A program made the translations under genes and the position numbers. Under the pieces are notes generated by a model. That model saw only the letters and a list, made by a program, of their open reading frames with translations. It had not been told where the DNA came from and made no database searches. From Agapanthus africanus (taxonomy: Eukaryota > Streptophyta > Magnoliopsida > Asparagales > Amaryllidaceae), in contig CM057339.1 in NCBI GenBank assembly GCA_030015575.1, positions 775,636,809 through 775,700,808 on the forward strand: 64,000 nucleotides of DNA, read 5' to 3'. This document shows positions 32,166-45,785 of the stretch, one piece after another. Positions within the stretch are counted from its first letter, which is position 1; each line of letters opens with the position of its first letter.

Positions 32166-35066
32166 GTAAGTGTTCCTTCGATCTTTGTTCTTTGCTTTAT
32201 AAACAGTAGCGATTTCTGCATATTTGTTTGCTTTTTTCTTTTTGTTATAGATTTCATTTTATAGAAGTAGATCAATTGATTTTGGTGCAATTTCTGGGTG
32301 CGATTAGGGTTCTAATGAGTAAAATTTGGGGGAAAGTTAAGATCTTGGGTCTAAGTTGGTTGACAGATGGGTGATGTATGGAATCTAGGGTTTCTTACAC
32401 ATGTGGTGATAAAATATTCTCTGATTTCTCATTGTCTTAAATTGTTTTCTAGGAAGGAAAAATGTTGGAAGTAGAAATTTCATATGGATTTTTCTTTTAA
32501 AAAATAAATAAATTTGTAACAGCGTTTGATGAATGGTACTTGCTTATGCTAAACTGAATTCTATGTGGTTGATACGAATGGGAAAATAGTTATGAGGCTA
32601 ATCTGAGCTCATTTTAGTATCCTAATACTAAGGTCGCATTATCAGATAAATTTGTATTATTTTCTTGGGAACACTTGTTAGAAAATTTGAGTATGCAATT
32701 GATTTTAGGGCTTATTTGATATCTGTAATTTCTGCTTGGCCAATTAGGAATATGGTTACCAAATCTAAGATTCTGTATCAAACTTTAGTTGTAGTTGCCT
32801 CTTTGTTAATTATTTTAACCCCAAGCTCTTTCTTAGAGCTAACTTAGAAAGTGAAGAGGTAAAATGTTACATTCCAGTTCCCGTAATAGCTTCCCTTGAA
32901 CATGTAACTTCTTCAAGTACACAAGCAATACTTAATTCAAGCCACTACTTTTATATTTGATGTTTATCCTATATAAACTCTTGTGCTGTATTCATAATAT
33001 TTAATGTACCCCACTTGAATGCAAAGATAAAGATTCTCCTTTGCGTCCTCAACTTGGTAATTTAAGATATACATTTTAATATTAAGAATTAGATATTATA
33101 GAGATAAGAGAGATATTTACATTAGTTTTGGGTCTCTCCATCTCTTGATGATTAATTATTGACAACCAACCATTGTTTGAAAGCGCCGAAAAAAGCGGAG
33201 CAGCCAGAGTGCTTGCTCTCTTAAGCGCTTAAGCAGTCGCTTTTGTTGGTTAGATTGACCAAGCTTTATTTTGCTTTAATTTTGTTATTTCTTGTAAGTT
33301 ATATGATAAACATTGGTTCTAATGGGGATTTTAAATACTTTAAAATACTTGGGCCTCTCCCCGGTCGAGTTTCAAAATTAAAATCGTTACTGTTCGAAGT
33401 CAGAATTGAAAACTGAAGTCGAAGTTGCGCAAAGCTCAAAACTGAAGCTGCTCGAGAACCTTAGCTTTGAAATCAAAATCAAAACCCAAACCCTTAGCTG
33501 CTCGATCCTTTGCTCCAAAGCCAAATATAATCTCCTCCAAGCTTGAAGTCAAAGTTTCTAAGTTGAACTATTTATTCAGAGTCAAATTCTCGAATCCTCC
33601 GAGTCGAAGTCGAAATGTTGGACTCGATATTGGATCCTCCCAAGTTGAAATCCCCAAAACCCTAGTTCAAAGTCCCGGCCAAAAAGAAAAAGGAAATTAA
33701 AACCACACCTATGAACATTTAAATGCACCCAATCGATAAGAAGTAGAATATGGTTATCTGAGTAACGGGGTGAGTATGTCACCCCACTGAGGGGTGGTGA
33801 AGAGCACCGCTCAAGTGGCTGCTCTTTCGAACATTGCAACCATTTTTTTTAATGACTAGTAAAGTTACACTATTTACCTTTGTTTTTTTTTAATTCGTGC
33901 ATGAATAATTTCATTTACCACTTTATGGAATTATTTCCGTTATTTCACCTGCTCTTCCTTTTATTGTTTTCTGATGGAGTCAATTCATTCATGATCTACT
34001 GCCCATCCTGTTTAAAACTTGCAGATGTGAGTCATGTGACATTTGTGGGTCCCTGGTGGACAACTAGCAAGATTGCTATGGATCTCACTTAGGAAGTTAA
34101 GTTGTAAAATGTTATGCCACAAATGCATGAAAACAATTGGACATATGCTGGGGGCACAATTGAGTTAATGCTAATATTGCTTGTTCTACTCAATAAGACA
34201 TTAGGGGAAAAGGGAGTAAATTTTCACTTTATTATAAATAACGACTGGCTAAGATTCTCAAGTCTGAAATGGAAAGAAAAGCCAGCTAGTAATCTCATTA
34301 ATTTCCTTTATAACTTTCTATATTAAAGAAATGTGATTATAGGGTGAATAGGCTTATATTTTTTCATTTTATGTTGGATGGAGAGTTTGAAATCCTTTTG
34401 AGAAGTCGCCGTGTATCCTTTGGTTTAACGCCATAGCTGCTGTATCTGCAGTTCACTTTTATTTAAAACACAATAAGGATAATGGTGGCTTTTCAGTTAC
34501 AGTTAGAATCGCCTGAAAGTCTGAAACCATCATTTAATTGTTATGACCCCTGTGGGTGCCAATATTCACTTTGTGATGGTTTTATTTGTCCGGTGTAAAT
34601 CAAATTATCAATGGAAGCACTTAATAATCCTGGAATTATGTACATGTGTATGCTTTCCATTCGTAATATCTTCTTTGCCGGTATACTTTTGCATTCTGTT
34701 ATGAGATTTAGTGATAGGTTTCATTGGAAATCATCATATATTAAGGTTTTTACATTACAAGCACCCCATGTAGAAATTTTTTTTCCCTCTCTTCGTCTTC
34801 TTCTTACAAGATAAAGCCCATCCGGTTCATTTAAAGATAAGATAGTTCATTACACGATATAAGCCCATGCGGCGTCCTCTAGTTCTTATCACATCATAAA
34901 ATTTGTTTGCTGAGGAGATTTCCTTTTGCTTGGTTGATTATTCAATTATTTGATGTCATGTTTTCTTATGGAGAATTTATCATGAATGTGGACCTGATTT
35001 AATAGTTCATATTTATTTTATGTACTGATGCATGCCTTTTTTTGTTTTGGTGGATGCAGTGTATCA

Positions 35067-37012
35067 ATGGAGGATGACGGCAATGTAAGTTCATGGTTCT
35101 CTTCTTGTTATGCACTTTACTAATTACCCCGATAGGGCTTCTTCTTGACTCAATAGCATGAGCATGCTAGTAGATAGAACCCATCAATTGTGCCATATAC
35201 ACATAGAATCTAATTTAAATAAATATTAAAGCTAAAATAGTAGAACCATAAAGTTTATGCATTTGGAAGACACAAACATCAGATGTACCTTTTCAATAAT
35301 TGTCATCGCCGCCGTCCAGCCTTTTCTTCATGGAGAAAGTTCATTGATTTCTTCTTCCCCTTCCCCCCTCCTTTTTTTTAATTGAGTATGAATAACTTAA
35401 ATTATCTTGATGCTAACTAAATTGGGTAATCCAAACGACTTGGCATGTTCTGCAGAAACCAACTCATAAATTGATATATGATCTAATGTATTTGCATTCT
35501 TCCTGACGCAACATGCCATTACGACTACTCACACGCTTTATTTTCACCGTTCAAATATGATCTGGACCATAACCATGCTACAGTGCCATGTCAGTATTTT
35601 CTCTATTTCTTAATATGTCAATTATTTTCTTCTTAGCATAATAGTTTTCATATTAGAGAATAAATGCAAACTCAGATTCATGTGATTTCAATGCACTGCC
35701 TGTATAGAGGGTCTACAGACTAGAAAGGTTCTTAGCCAATCTGTGATGCTAATCCATATATCCCTTATTATATCGAATAAGCCTTTTAGATTTGTACACT
35801 TCCCTTGCATTATTTTGGAATGATTTATGCTTAATCCACTGCATTCTCTTGAAGTTATTTTCCTTGTAGAGAAAAGGGGATTATCTTTTGATATATATCT
35901 TCATTTTACTTGCATGCTCTTACTGCAAACCGATAAAATTTACTATAATCTTTCAAAAAGTTACCTTGCTCAATCTCTGAACGGAGATGCAATGGAATCT
36001 CGGTACCAATAAATAAATATGGCTATTGAACACTTAATGTAGCTGTATGCCTGTATGACTTTCTATGAGAAAAAGCATGCTTCAATAACCAACATGAGTT
36101 TACAGCAGGACTTGATTCGATATATTCGCAATGGTCATTACACGGCTGAATACAAATGCTATTCATTTATGTTAATTATGATTTGTATATTGTTTATTTA
36201 ATATCTACCCATGTTCCTAGACTCATCTAAATCCATCTGTGACAGGCTGGAAAGAAGGATGAAGAGGAATTCAACACAGGCCCGCTCTCAGTTCTTATGA
36301 TGAGCGTAAAAAATAACACCCAGGTAATTGTTTCTAGTTAACCGATTGAGATATTACAAAATGAATTACGATAGGTTACCCAAATTCTATCCAAAGCAAA
36401 CAAGTGATAGCAGCTCATGGTGCATTAGCTAGTGATTGTTGAGTTAGACAAACCTAAACCTTGAAAGTTTACTCTTACCAGTTCCAACCCCCCCCCCCCC
36501 CCACCCCAAACCCCACCCAAAAAAAGAAAATCAAAGTACTGCCAATGGATGAAGACTAATTTTCATTTTGCTAAACCAACATATATCGAGCTACTTCGGT
36601 GAAATATTTGCTTCTCAAATTTACATCCCCCCCCTCCCCCCACTCCAATTGAAAATGGGAAGTAATTCTTCTGCCCATCACTTATGTCAGGTACTGATCA
36701 ATTGCCGTAACAACAAGAAGCTTCTTGGCCGTGTCAGGGCCTTTGACCGTCACTGCAACATGGTTCTTGAAAATGTGAGGGAAATGTGGACCGAGGTAAT
36801 CCTAAATCCAAATTTCTCTTGCTCTTATTAATTACAATAAATGACCTCATATTCATCTCATGACTAATTACGAGAACTTTTTTCATTAATTGCAGATTCC
36901 AAAGACCGGCAAGGGTAAAAAGAAATCACTTCCTGTTAACAAAGATCGGTTCATCAGCAAGATGTTTCTTCGAGGGGATTCCGTTATTATTGTTCTCAGA
37001 AATCCCAAGTGA
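35067..37012 (+). CDS. SMD2: Small nuclear ribonucleoprotein SmD2 (copy 1, apparently intact)
   Basis: Coding exons 35067-35084 (MEDDGN), 36246-36323, 36691-36795 and 36896-37012, all phase 0 with GT-AG introns, give 105 aa. This is normal for plant SmD2. The Sm1 motif is complete ([20 protein letters not shown] then HCNMVLENV), followed by the family's basic insert GKGKKK and the Sm2 motif [16 protein letters not shown]. SmD2 is a subunit of the heptameric Sm ring on U1, U2, U4 and U5 snRNAs in pre-mRNA splicing. The splice site before the ATG exon (TGCAG, 35055-35059) links to the 5'UTR exon. Every position I would expect to be conserved is present. A poly(C) tract lies in the third intron (36488-36502). 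Confidence 0.95.
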
Positions 37013-37633
37013 TGAGGGATTATGACACCTCTGTTTCAGAATTGAGAATTGAGGCCGGTAGTCTAAATTTAACTTTTATCTAGAATAGAGTGAAGATTGA
37101 GGCTGAAACATAATGTCGTTAGTTTGTATCATTTTGGTAAGTTGATGACTAGGATTGTAATGATATATGCTGATATTATCTTTTTGATGATCTTGTTATT
37201 ATGATGGTACTGTGATAGATTGTGGACAACTATTTCCTCATTTATATCATTTTATTTTTAGGTTAAACCTATGCATGTAGTCATTTTTTTTTTATAAAAA
37301 AAAGGCTGAGTTTATTGGGATTTTACTATGTAACAGCATTTTCAAAATTTTCATTCTGTAAGTTTAATCAAATACAGCAGTTAGAATTCTAACCTATCAT
37401 TCAGCGTCAGTTTTTGTGTAAAGAGACCAACTCAATCCCTTTAAAGGTACAACAATTAGTTAAACTGAATTAAATTAGGACATCAATGATATCAGCTGGA
37501 TAGAATAGAAGATTAAATTAAGATCTAAACCAAAGATTATTGAAAACCTCAGACCTCTTGCTCCAATTGCTCCACTGCGAGACCATTAAATAATTGGACA
37601 GATAGGATTTAATTCGAACGACTTTCAAAAGAT
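37013..37633. other. 3'UTR of SmD2 copy 1 and spacer
   Basis: The first ~200 bp would be 3'UTR. The remainder is AT-rich with no gene. The second duplicated unit starts at about 37634. Confidence 0.5.
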
Positions 37634-37739
37634 TTTTTATACAATTTAGGGTTAGGTTTTGGAATATCCGCAGCTAGGTTGGACAACAAGATATGGATTT
37701 GGGTCTAAATCAATATGCTTAACTGACCCGGATACGAGA

Positions 37740-37882
37740 TGGGGGAATTACAGTAATTTCCAAAGGCGCAACAGGCTTAAACCCTTCCTTGTGCTAGGGT
37801 TTGTATTTTATGCACATCGATCTCGTTTCTCCTGTGGGAGAAATTCGTTTGTGGGGTCCTTTGCTGTGAAACTTTTGCTTTT
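37740..37882 (+). other. SmD2 copy 2: 5'UTR exon with telo-box
   Basis: Matches 32030-32165, with TAGGGTTT at 37795-37802 and donor GTAAGT at 37883. The first intron now runs to 49744 (11.9 kb) because a 10 kb retroelement sits in it. Confidence 0.55.
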
Positions 37883-39603
37883 GTAAGTTTTCCTTCTATC
37901 TTTGTTTTTTGTTTTATAAATAGCAGCGATTTCTGCCGAATTTGTTTTTTTTTTATATAGATTTCATCTTATAGAAGTAGATTAGTTGATTTTGGTGCAA
38001 TTTCTGGGTGCATAATATTTGGGGAAAGTTAAGATCTTGGGTCCGAGTTGGTTGATAGGTGGGTGGTATATGGAATCTAGGGTTCTTTACAAATGTGGCA
38101 CTTTAATATTCTCTGATTTCTCTTTCCCGTAAATTATTTTAGAAAGGAAAAATGTTGGAAGTAGATATTTCATATTGATTTCTTCTTTGAAAAAAAAAAT
38201 TTGTAACAGCATTTGATGAATGGTGCTTGCCTATGCTAAACTTAAGTCTATGAAGTTGATACGAATGAATAATAGTCATGAGGCCGATCCGAGCTCATTT
38301 TAGTATCCTTATTTTTAAGGTCACGTTATCAAGTAGAAAGTACTGCAAATGTAATTGCATGGTTGCATCTTTGTGCTCTCATGATATCCATCAACTGGAA
38401 AATGCTCGAAGTAAAGCTTATCATATACATTTGTATTATTTTCTTGGGAACATTTGTTATAGAGTTGATTTCAGTTACTTCCAACAGGCTTATATGATAT
38501 CTGGAATTTCTACTTGGCCGATTAGGAATATGGTTACCAAATCTAAGATTATTTACCAAACTTAAGTTGTAGCTACCTTTTTGTTAATTTTTTTTTAACC
38601 CTAAGCTCTTTCTTAGAGCTAAATTAGAGAGTGGAGAGGTAAAATGTTATATATAATTTCCCATTTCCTTATGCATGCAACTTCTTCTAGGACACAAGCA
38701 TTACTTGATTCAAGCCAGTACTTTTATTTTTGATGTGTATCCCATAGAAAATCTTGTGTTGTATTCATGATCTTTAATATACCCCACTTGAACACAAAGG
38801 TAAAGATTCTCCTTTGCGCCCTCAACTTAGTAATTTAAGATAAATGTTTTGATCTTAAGGATTAAATATGATAGAGATAAGAGAGAAATTCACATTAGTT
38901 TTGTGTCTCTCCATCTTTTGATGATTAATTGTTGAGAGGTGGAACACCTGGACTTCTTGTTCTCTTGTAAGCGCTTAAGCAGCCGCATTGGTTGCACAGA
39001 AAACAACAAGCCTTCTTTTGCTTTAATTTTGTTATTGCTTGTAAGTTATTTGTTAAGCATTGGTTCTAAGGGGATTTTAATTACTTCTAAATACTTGGGC
39101 CCCTCTTAAGTTGAGTTTCAAAGTTAAAAATCGATAGTGCTTGAAGTTGGAATTGAAAACTCAAGCCGAAACTAGCCGAAGCTGGTCGAAAACCTTAGCT
39201 TTGAAATCAAAATCAAAACTCATAACCCCTAGTAATCTCATTAATTTCCTCTATAACTTTCTATATTAACGAAATGCCATTATAGTGTGAGTAGGCATAT
39301 ATTTTTCATTTTATGTTAGACGGAGAGTTTTGTGTGTGTACTTTCCATTTGTAATATCATGATTTGCCACTATACCAACGCATTCTATAATCAGCTTTAG
39401 CTGTAGGTTTCCTTGGAAATCATCATACATTGATGTTTTTACATTACAATTTTTTTTGGGCTCCTCCTCTTCTTCCTTTTTTACAAGATAAGCCCATCCG
39501 GTTCATTTGAAGATAAGATAGTTCATTACACTATATAAAGCCATGCGGCCTTCTCTAGTTCTTATCACTTCATAACATTTGTTTCCTGAGGAGATTTCCT
39601 TTT
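37883..39603 (+). other. SmD2 copy 2: 5'UTR intron, part before the retroelement
   Basis: Follows the copy 1 intron with many small differences. It lacks about 800 bp that copy 1 has between roughly 33480 and 34285: the text jumps near 39220 to GTAATCTCATTAATTTCC. No gene. Confidence 0.6.
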
Positions 39604-42600
39604 TGTAATACCCAGTTCCGTTGTAAATATTTTCCGTATTTATGAATAAATGTTTTCCCCAAAATTTTCCTATTAAAATTTCATTTTTCCTTTTCCCAAT
39701 AATTTTCATTTTATTTCATATATTTTTCTATTAATCTCCTAATTATTTTTATCCTAATCCTAACCTAAACCCAACCCGGCCCATTCTTTCCCTCTCTCTT
39801 TTATTTTTCTTCTCTCCGTGGCCGGGCCCGTTAACCCAAACCCTAAACTACCCACACCCTAGCCCAGCCTTGACCCGACCCGACCCGACCCGACCCGACT
39901 CCCCAGCTTTCTTCTTCTTCTCCCCCTCCTTCGTTTCCCGCCTTTTCTCGCAAGGCCCCCCGTGACGTCCGCAGCGCCTCCCCCTCTCTCGTCAACTACC
40001 TCCCGAGACCCCCGCCTTCGCCTGCCTCACCTCCTTCTCAACAACCGACCCCCTTCTTTTTCGCAAGCCCCGCATTTTCTTCTTACTCGCAACCCTCTCG
40101 TGACCCGCGTCTCCCACGACCGAGCCCTCGTCGCCAACGCCCCCCCCCCCCCCCCCCGCCCCGCGATCCGTAACCATCTCTAGATAACGCTCCTCATCTC
40201 TCTAACCTCCTCACTCCCACTTTCTCTCCACCTCTCTCTAACTCTCTTTGTCCATCTCCCCTCACCTTTCCACCATCGACCACCATGATGCCACCATCAC
40301 CGTAGAAGACCCCAACAGCTCTCACCACCTTCGACTCCTCCTCCTCCTTTCTTCCTCTCAAACCCATCCTACCGTCGACCCTTGCTGAGACCTCACTGTT
40401 GTCGGCGCCACCATTTCTCTCATCTCGAGATCCCATCTCCAGCCCATAGCCGCACTCATCCTTCTCTTTCAAACAACCGAGCACCCTACCTTGCAACCCT
40501 TCTCACCGTTGCCTTCATTATCTTCGACTCCATCGTCTCCACCCTCTGCAAATCGATATTCATCAACCCATGACCCTATCACCATCGTCTTGCCTCCACA
40601 ACCGCCGAACACCCAACCTCTCAAGTACCACGGTCGCAACCCTTGACACCAACAGCCGCAACCATCTCCTTCACCATCAACCCCCAACCTCATCATAACC
40701 CATCTTCACCTCCCCCGAGCCCCTCATCTTCTCGCCTAGCCCCAGCCAATGAGCTCGAGCCGCCAGCTTCCCCTGTACCTCCTCATCTCCACCACCGGGC
40801 TCAATGACCCACCAACTCCTCGACGAGCTTAGCGCCACCACCAGCATCGGCTGCGAGCTCCAGCCCACTGTCCAAGCCTCCCCTATATCGCCTCCGACCG
40901 AGCCCCTTGTCGCCGACTACGCCGGCGACCTCACTATCTGAACCGTCGCTGACCACTTTCCCGCCAGCTGAAGATTCTCGTCTTCGCCACCGACACCAGC
41001 AACTCCCCGACCCCTTATATCTGCGCCAAGCTCTAATCGAGGCCGCGCCAAGCTCGAGCCAAGGCCAAACTTGCCGTGTTGCCGTGTCGTGCCTAGCCGT
41101 GCATGAGTTGAGCTCATGCTATTCGTCTTCGTGAGCGTTGCCAGGCAAGTGAACCCATTCACTTCTTTTCATGCTATAGTAGGGACATTTTGTGTATAAA
41201 TACAACGCTTTTAATACTAACTGAACCAAAATTGAAACTCTAGTGTAAATCATCCATTAATGTTTGCGGAACATGCAGCCGATGAATTTTATACATGATG
41301 ACGAACAATATATTGAAAATTGGCACCAATCGGATAGTGTTTGACCACGGATTCGATACCCCCAAGTCGAGTATCGAAACAGACCAATGCGGCTCTCTTT
41401 AGGTCAATCCTCATCTTTACGTTTTGATGGCGGTACCACTGATACTTATATTTGTTGAGTGATAGATGGCGACACATTAAAAGTTTCGTAGTAAAGAACG
41501 CAATTTCACACATAAAGTGACGCCCTTAGCGTCTATACCGAAACTCCCATCTTACCAAACACTAGACGCTGTTAAATTCATAAGTAATTCCAGAAAAATC
41601 CAATCGCAGCGTGCCTGGGTTCATTGCGAAGGGTACAGTAGAATCTTTAATACGACGTGTAGCTTTACTATTAGATATATCCTCTGAATATCAAAAACAA
41701 AGAACTTATCCGGCCTTGGATTACAGTTCAGAGCAGGAACTTATCTCTTGACATGCTTTTACATACCTGAAACCTTAATGTTTAATTGTGATAGTGTGTG
41801 GAGACAATTCCCACTGCGTAGACAATTGTTTTAGCTTTCCCATGGTACCGGTTTCACTAAATTCCAGTATCATTTGGTATCTAAATCATATTTTAAACGG
41901 ATGACCTGTACGGCAGATTTCTGTCATTTCAGTTGCACCCTTCATCAGTAATCTAGCTATAACTTCTAAACCAAGATGACTATTGTTGATCCGTCTCTTG
42001 CGCTGTAAAGTTAACTCACAGCCCTACAATTAGTTGAACAGTAGCGTTGCCTAATTTTGCTCCCAACAGAGAGTAAAACGTGTTACGAAACGGACTTCCA
42101 GTTCAGAAATTGGATTTCCAGCTGTGAACACTTAAAATGGAATGACCATAACTAGCAAACCTGAAACCCGATTGACTCGAAACCAATTTTGCTATAGAGA
42201 TAATTAAACATACTGCTTAATCTTTTTATATTGTTTTGCTTAATTATGTACGCGTGATTTTAGTGATTTTCTAATCCAACCGACATAGATTGCTCATATG
42301 TATTCAGTAGTGCATTTACTATATCCCCATCATGTTGCATGACTGTCATACCCTTGTAAATAGTGTTCATTTGCATCGATAACCTAGTGACCGTGTTACA
42401 TTACCAAGTGATAAATATTAGTGATTGGATTGTGTCAAGTACGTTAATGTAAAAGCATGATTGCATAAGTGAAGTGACACGTACTTGTACACAATCAGCG
42501 GAATTAGTTAATTATTGCATTGTCGACGTCTATGGGGCATATATAAGTGTAACTATAACTGATATGGGACGGTTATAGAAGCACTTATATTAGTGTCATA

Positions 42601-43457
42601 GGTAAGACATCGAGTACTGTCCATTTATCTTGGATACCAGTCGACACATGTTTGATGGAGACATTGTCTCCAGTTTCCGCGTAGACTTGTCATGGAGCGA
42701 CTAGTATTTGGATTCATGGTCGGTGTTTGATGTAGACCGTGGGGTGGAGTAGTTTGAGTGTGAGTTCGATCAACGGAATCTCAGGAGTCCCACTGCCGGC
42801 ATATAGTGATTTCGGGAGTTGTATGGATGGTATTTCCGATTCTTAGCGCATGATTCGGGCCCGTGTTCCTCTGACCCTGGGACCTATCCTTAGGTTGAGA
42901 TACTCCTGCGGTGGTTGACGCTCACACTTGAACTGACGATAGCTTTAGTAACTTGGACATTGAGACTTAAAGACTGGTTACCTTAGTGATATGGACATTG
43001 CATTGATTACTGATCTGATACACCTGCTTTATCGTTACATGTATCGATTATTTCATGCTCGTGTCATTGCTCTATACTTACTGCTTTATGTTTATCATCA
43101 TTGCACATATTACATATTCATGTATACTGTTATTGTGTCGTTCTGACGGCCTGAGTATATATGCTCAGAGTGAGAAGTGGATTTAGCTCGAACCAGGACC
43201 TGCTTATCTCGAGAATATTGCGGACATCTAGATCAGCAACGCCAACGCTATTTTTTCCTTGATTTCTATCTGGTTAGTTTTGTATCTATTTTAATAGAAT
43301 TAGTGACTGCATTTTTCATTATCTGTGCTATGATTACTGATTACTACATATTGCTAGAAACCGAAGTGTGACTACTGCAGGATATTTCCCTGACCGTAGG
43401 AGCATGGCTAGCCTTGTCACCTTTAGTATTGCGTATTTTGGGAAACGGGATATGACA
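39604..43457 (+). repeat. 5' LTR of the SmD2-intron element
   Basis: Long LTR with a C-rich part (39770-41130) whose open frames are low-complexity Pro/Ser/Arg sequence. A poly(C) tract at 40140-40157 is absent from the 3' LTR. Confidence 0.93.
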
Positions 43458-43467
43458 TTGTTTTGTT

Positions 43468-43483
43468 GGTATCAGAGCCAAGT
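43468..43483 (+). other. Primer binding site (initiator tRNA-Met)
   Basis: TGGTATCAGAGCCAAG, 10 bp after the 5' LTR; the classical plant tRNA-iMet PBS. Confidence 0.92.
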
Positions 43484-43688
43484 TGGTTTGGAATGAAATT
43501 ACACTTCAATCTAGGAATCCCTTAATTTATATCCAGTGATATTGCTTTTCACCTCCATATAATTCTTATTACATTATCGTTCAAAGTCTTGTCCTACCAT
43601 TTGATCTTACTTTCAGTTATTAATCCGATATCCTATATTGAATCTTGTACCTTATACTATCCATCCAAACACTTATTGTTTCAGGACC

Positions 43689-44066
43689 ATGGCTTCCAGC
43701 GATTCTTCTTCCACCTCCACTCCCCAGAGTTAGACCGTCGAGATTTTGGGTGTACTGCAAAACTTGATGGAAGCTCAGGAGCGAACAAACGATCTCTTAG
43801 CTGAAGGACTAAGAAGGCAAATGGTTCAGGTATCAGGAGGAGTTCCCAATCGTAGGGGAATCCTTGTTAAGCAAAGAGGAGGTGTGCAGATGAAGCACTC
43901 GTTTGTTCCTCAGCAACAGAAGCAGCGGAGAATCCAAATTTGTGGTTATTGCAAGAGGTCATTACACCTTCAGAGGGACTGTCGCCAGGACAAAAAGCAG
44001 TGCTTGATTTGTGGATCCGGCGAACATCTTGTCAATGGTTTCCCTAAAAGGAAAGAGCTGCAGTGA
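43689..44066 (+). pseudogene. Gag remnant with zinc knuckles
   Basis: Starts MASSDSSSTSTPQS, then TAG, then VEILGVLQNLMEAQERTND. The frame jumps directly to a basic region and CGYCKRSLHLQRDC (CX2CX4HX4C). A second knuckle, CLICGSGEHLVNGF, has Phe in place of the last Cys. The capsid core between N-terminus and knuckles is missing, so this is an internally deleted gag in one frame, ending at 44066. Confidence 0.8.
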
Positions 44067-45785
44067 GGAGATTTGTCAACACCTTTCACATCTGTTTGAG
44101 TTACTTGTTTGTTTTCGTATCTTGAGTTTCGAGGATGAAACGGACCCAACACAAGATTCAGACTTACTTTACGAGATTGCAGAGATTTAGATATCGATGT
44201 GGAGCTATCACCTTTCCTGCTTTCAATAAAGACATTGTTACTTTATTTAGTGGCTGGTTCCTTTTCGTTTAATTCTTGTATCTGTTGAACTTCTTGATTT
44301 GAATACAATAAAGTTGTGAAATACGACTAACTACTTTTGTTTGACTCCCTATGTTTAGACCCTAAACTTAGTCGATACCATGGGTCATTACGCACCCCCT
44401 GATTTTTCCCAATTAGGTTGTATCTTACCGCATATTCCTGTCTGAAACTGTCAAACTCTATCCTCATTATAAATTTATATCATTCCTAGATTTTAAATCT
44501 GAATTTCATCGTTATATCTTTGTGTCATTCTGGACAACCCAATTCCTATTTACGTTTCTTTCATTCTAGTGCTTGTTCGTGGCGTCGACTTTCGAAGTAT
44601 ATACCACAATACTTTCTCTGGTTAGTCTGCTATATATTACTGGTGTTATTTTTCTGTTAACATAGTTATAACTAGTAGTGCTTACTACATTAAATTTAGA
44701 GTTTTGCCTATTTGTAGTCACTTAGATTTCCATTATGTGTTAGTAAGAATTTTAGTTTTACTCACTGTCTTGAAATGCTCTACTATTTTTTTTTCAATAG
44801 TTCAAACTTACATCGTATATTCTATTTCTAGTAAATCGTTCCTATTAATGCTTTTCATACTATCGTCCTTTTATTATGAAGTTCCATTCTTTGTGTCTTT
44901 TTGACTTGATTTTTTTTATCTACTTTAATTACAGAATGTCATTTTGAATTATTTGCTACTATATATTTCTTATAATGTTTTATTGTCTATTATACTATTA
45001 TCATTCAAAATCATTTCGTTTGTTGGTGTTCATTTGATTGACTTTCAAAATTTATATTATTAGCGGTTTAAGTTTTCTTTAAAATGAGTTTCATATTGAT
45101 TTTTTATATAGTATTCTTTTTTCTTTTGTTCATATTTATGCTAACTATCTTTTGTTTTCGTATTTATGTTTACTTACGTATTCTTATACTCCAATCGATT
45201 TAAATTTTCTATTTACTGTGATATAAATTATGGTTATCTTGTATGCTAATACATTTTATTTACTTGTACATATATCATCGTTATTTCATTATTATCTTAG
45301 TTTCTTTTGTATTGTATTATCTCCGCACTCTTGCAAATATAGTTTAGTATTGGTCTTTAAATAAATTGTTGATATGTAGTTGGTACCAGCCATCTATGTT
45401 TTCATTTTATTTTCTTCTGTATTTTACCGTATGTGTATTCTTAACTTATTATATAATTGCTTGATTTATAGTTTTATTAAGATAGTTTTGGTTTATAAGG
45501 CTTATTTGCCAATCCTTCACTATTGCTTATTATTATTATTATTTTATTTTCCTTGTATTGTATATATAATTTATTGCACTAATTGGTTATGCCTCGTGCT
45601 TACATATGACTATTCTTTTAGTTGCGCTATTTCTTATATATGTATAAATCTTTGATTTTTATCTAGTTGCTTTTGCGTAAATCACTATTTAGTAGTATTT
45701 GATTTTGTTGCATTTCGAATGGTATTTTATAGCTTATCGTTTATTTTAAATTTCGAGGACGAAATTTTATATAAGTGGGATATGA
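44067..45785 (+). other. Internal non-coding remainder of the SmD2-intron element
   Basis: AT-rich, no protease, RT or integrase. Just before the 3' LTR lies TTTCGAGGACGAAATTTTAT (45748-45767), the pre-polypurine motif of Tekay/Del-type elements, then a weak purine tract. Confidence 0.75.

Noticed and set aside
36488..36502. Poly(C) tract in SmD2 copy 1 intron (also 40140-40157)
   Set aside because: A simple homopolymer, possibly of uncertain length in the assembly; absent from the paired copies.
45380..45655. 91-codon hydrophobic ORF in the SmD2-intron element
   Set aside because: AT-rich, Tyr/Leu/Ile-biased frame in non-coding internal sequence; resembles a membrane protein by composition only.
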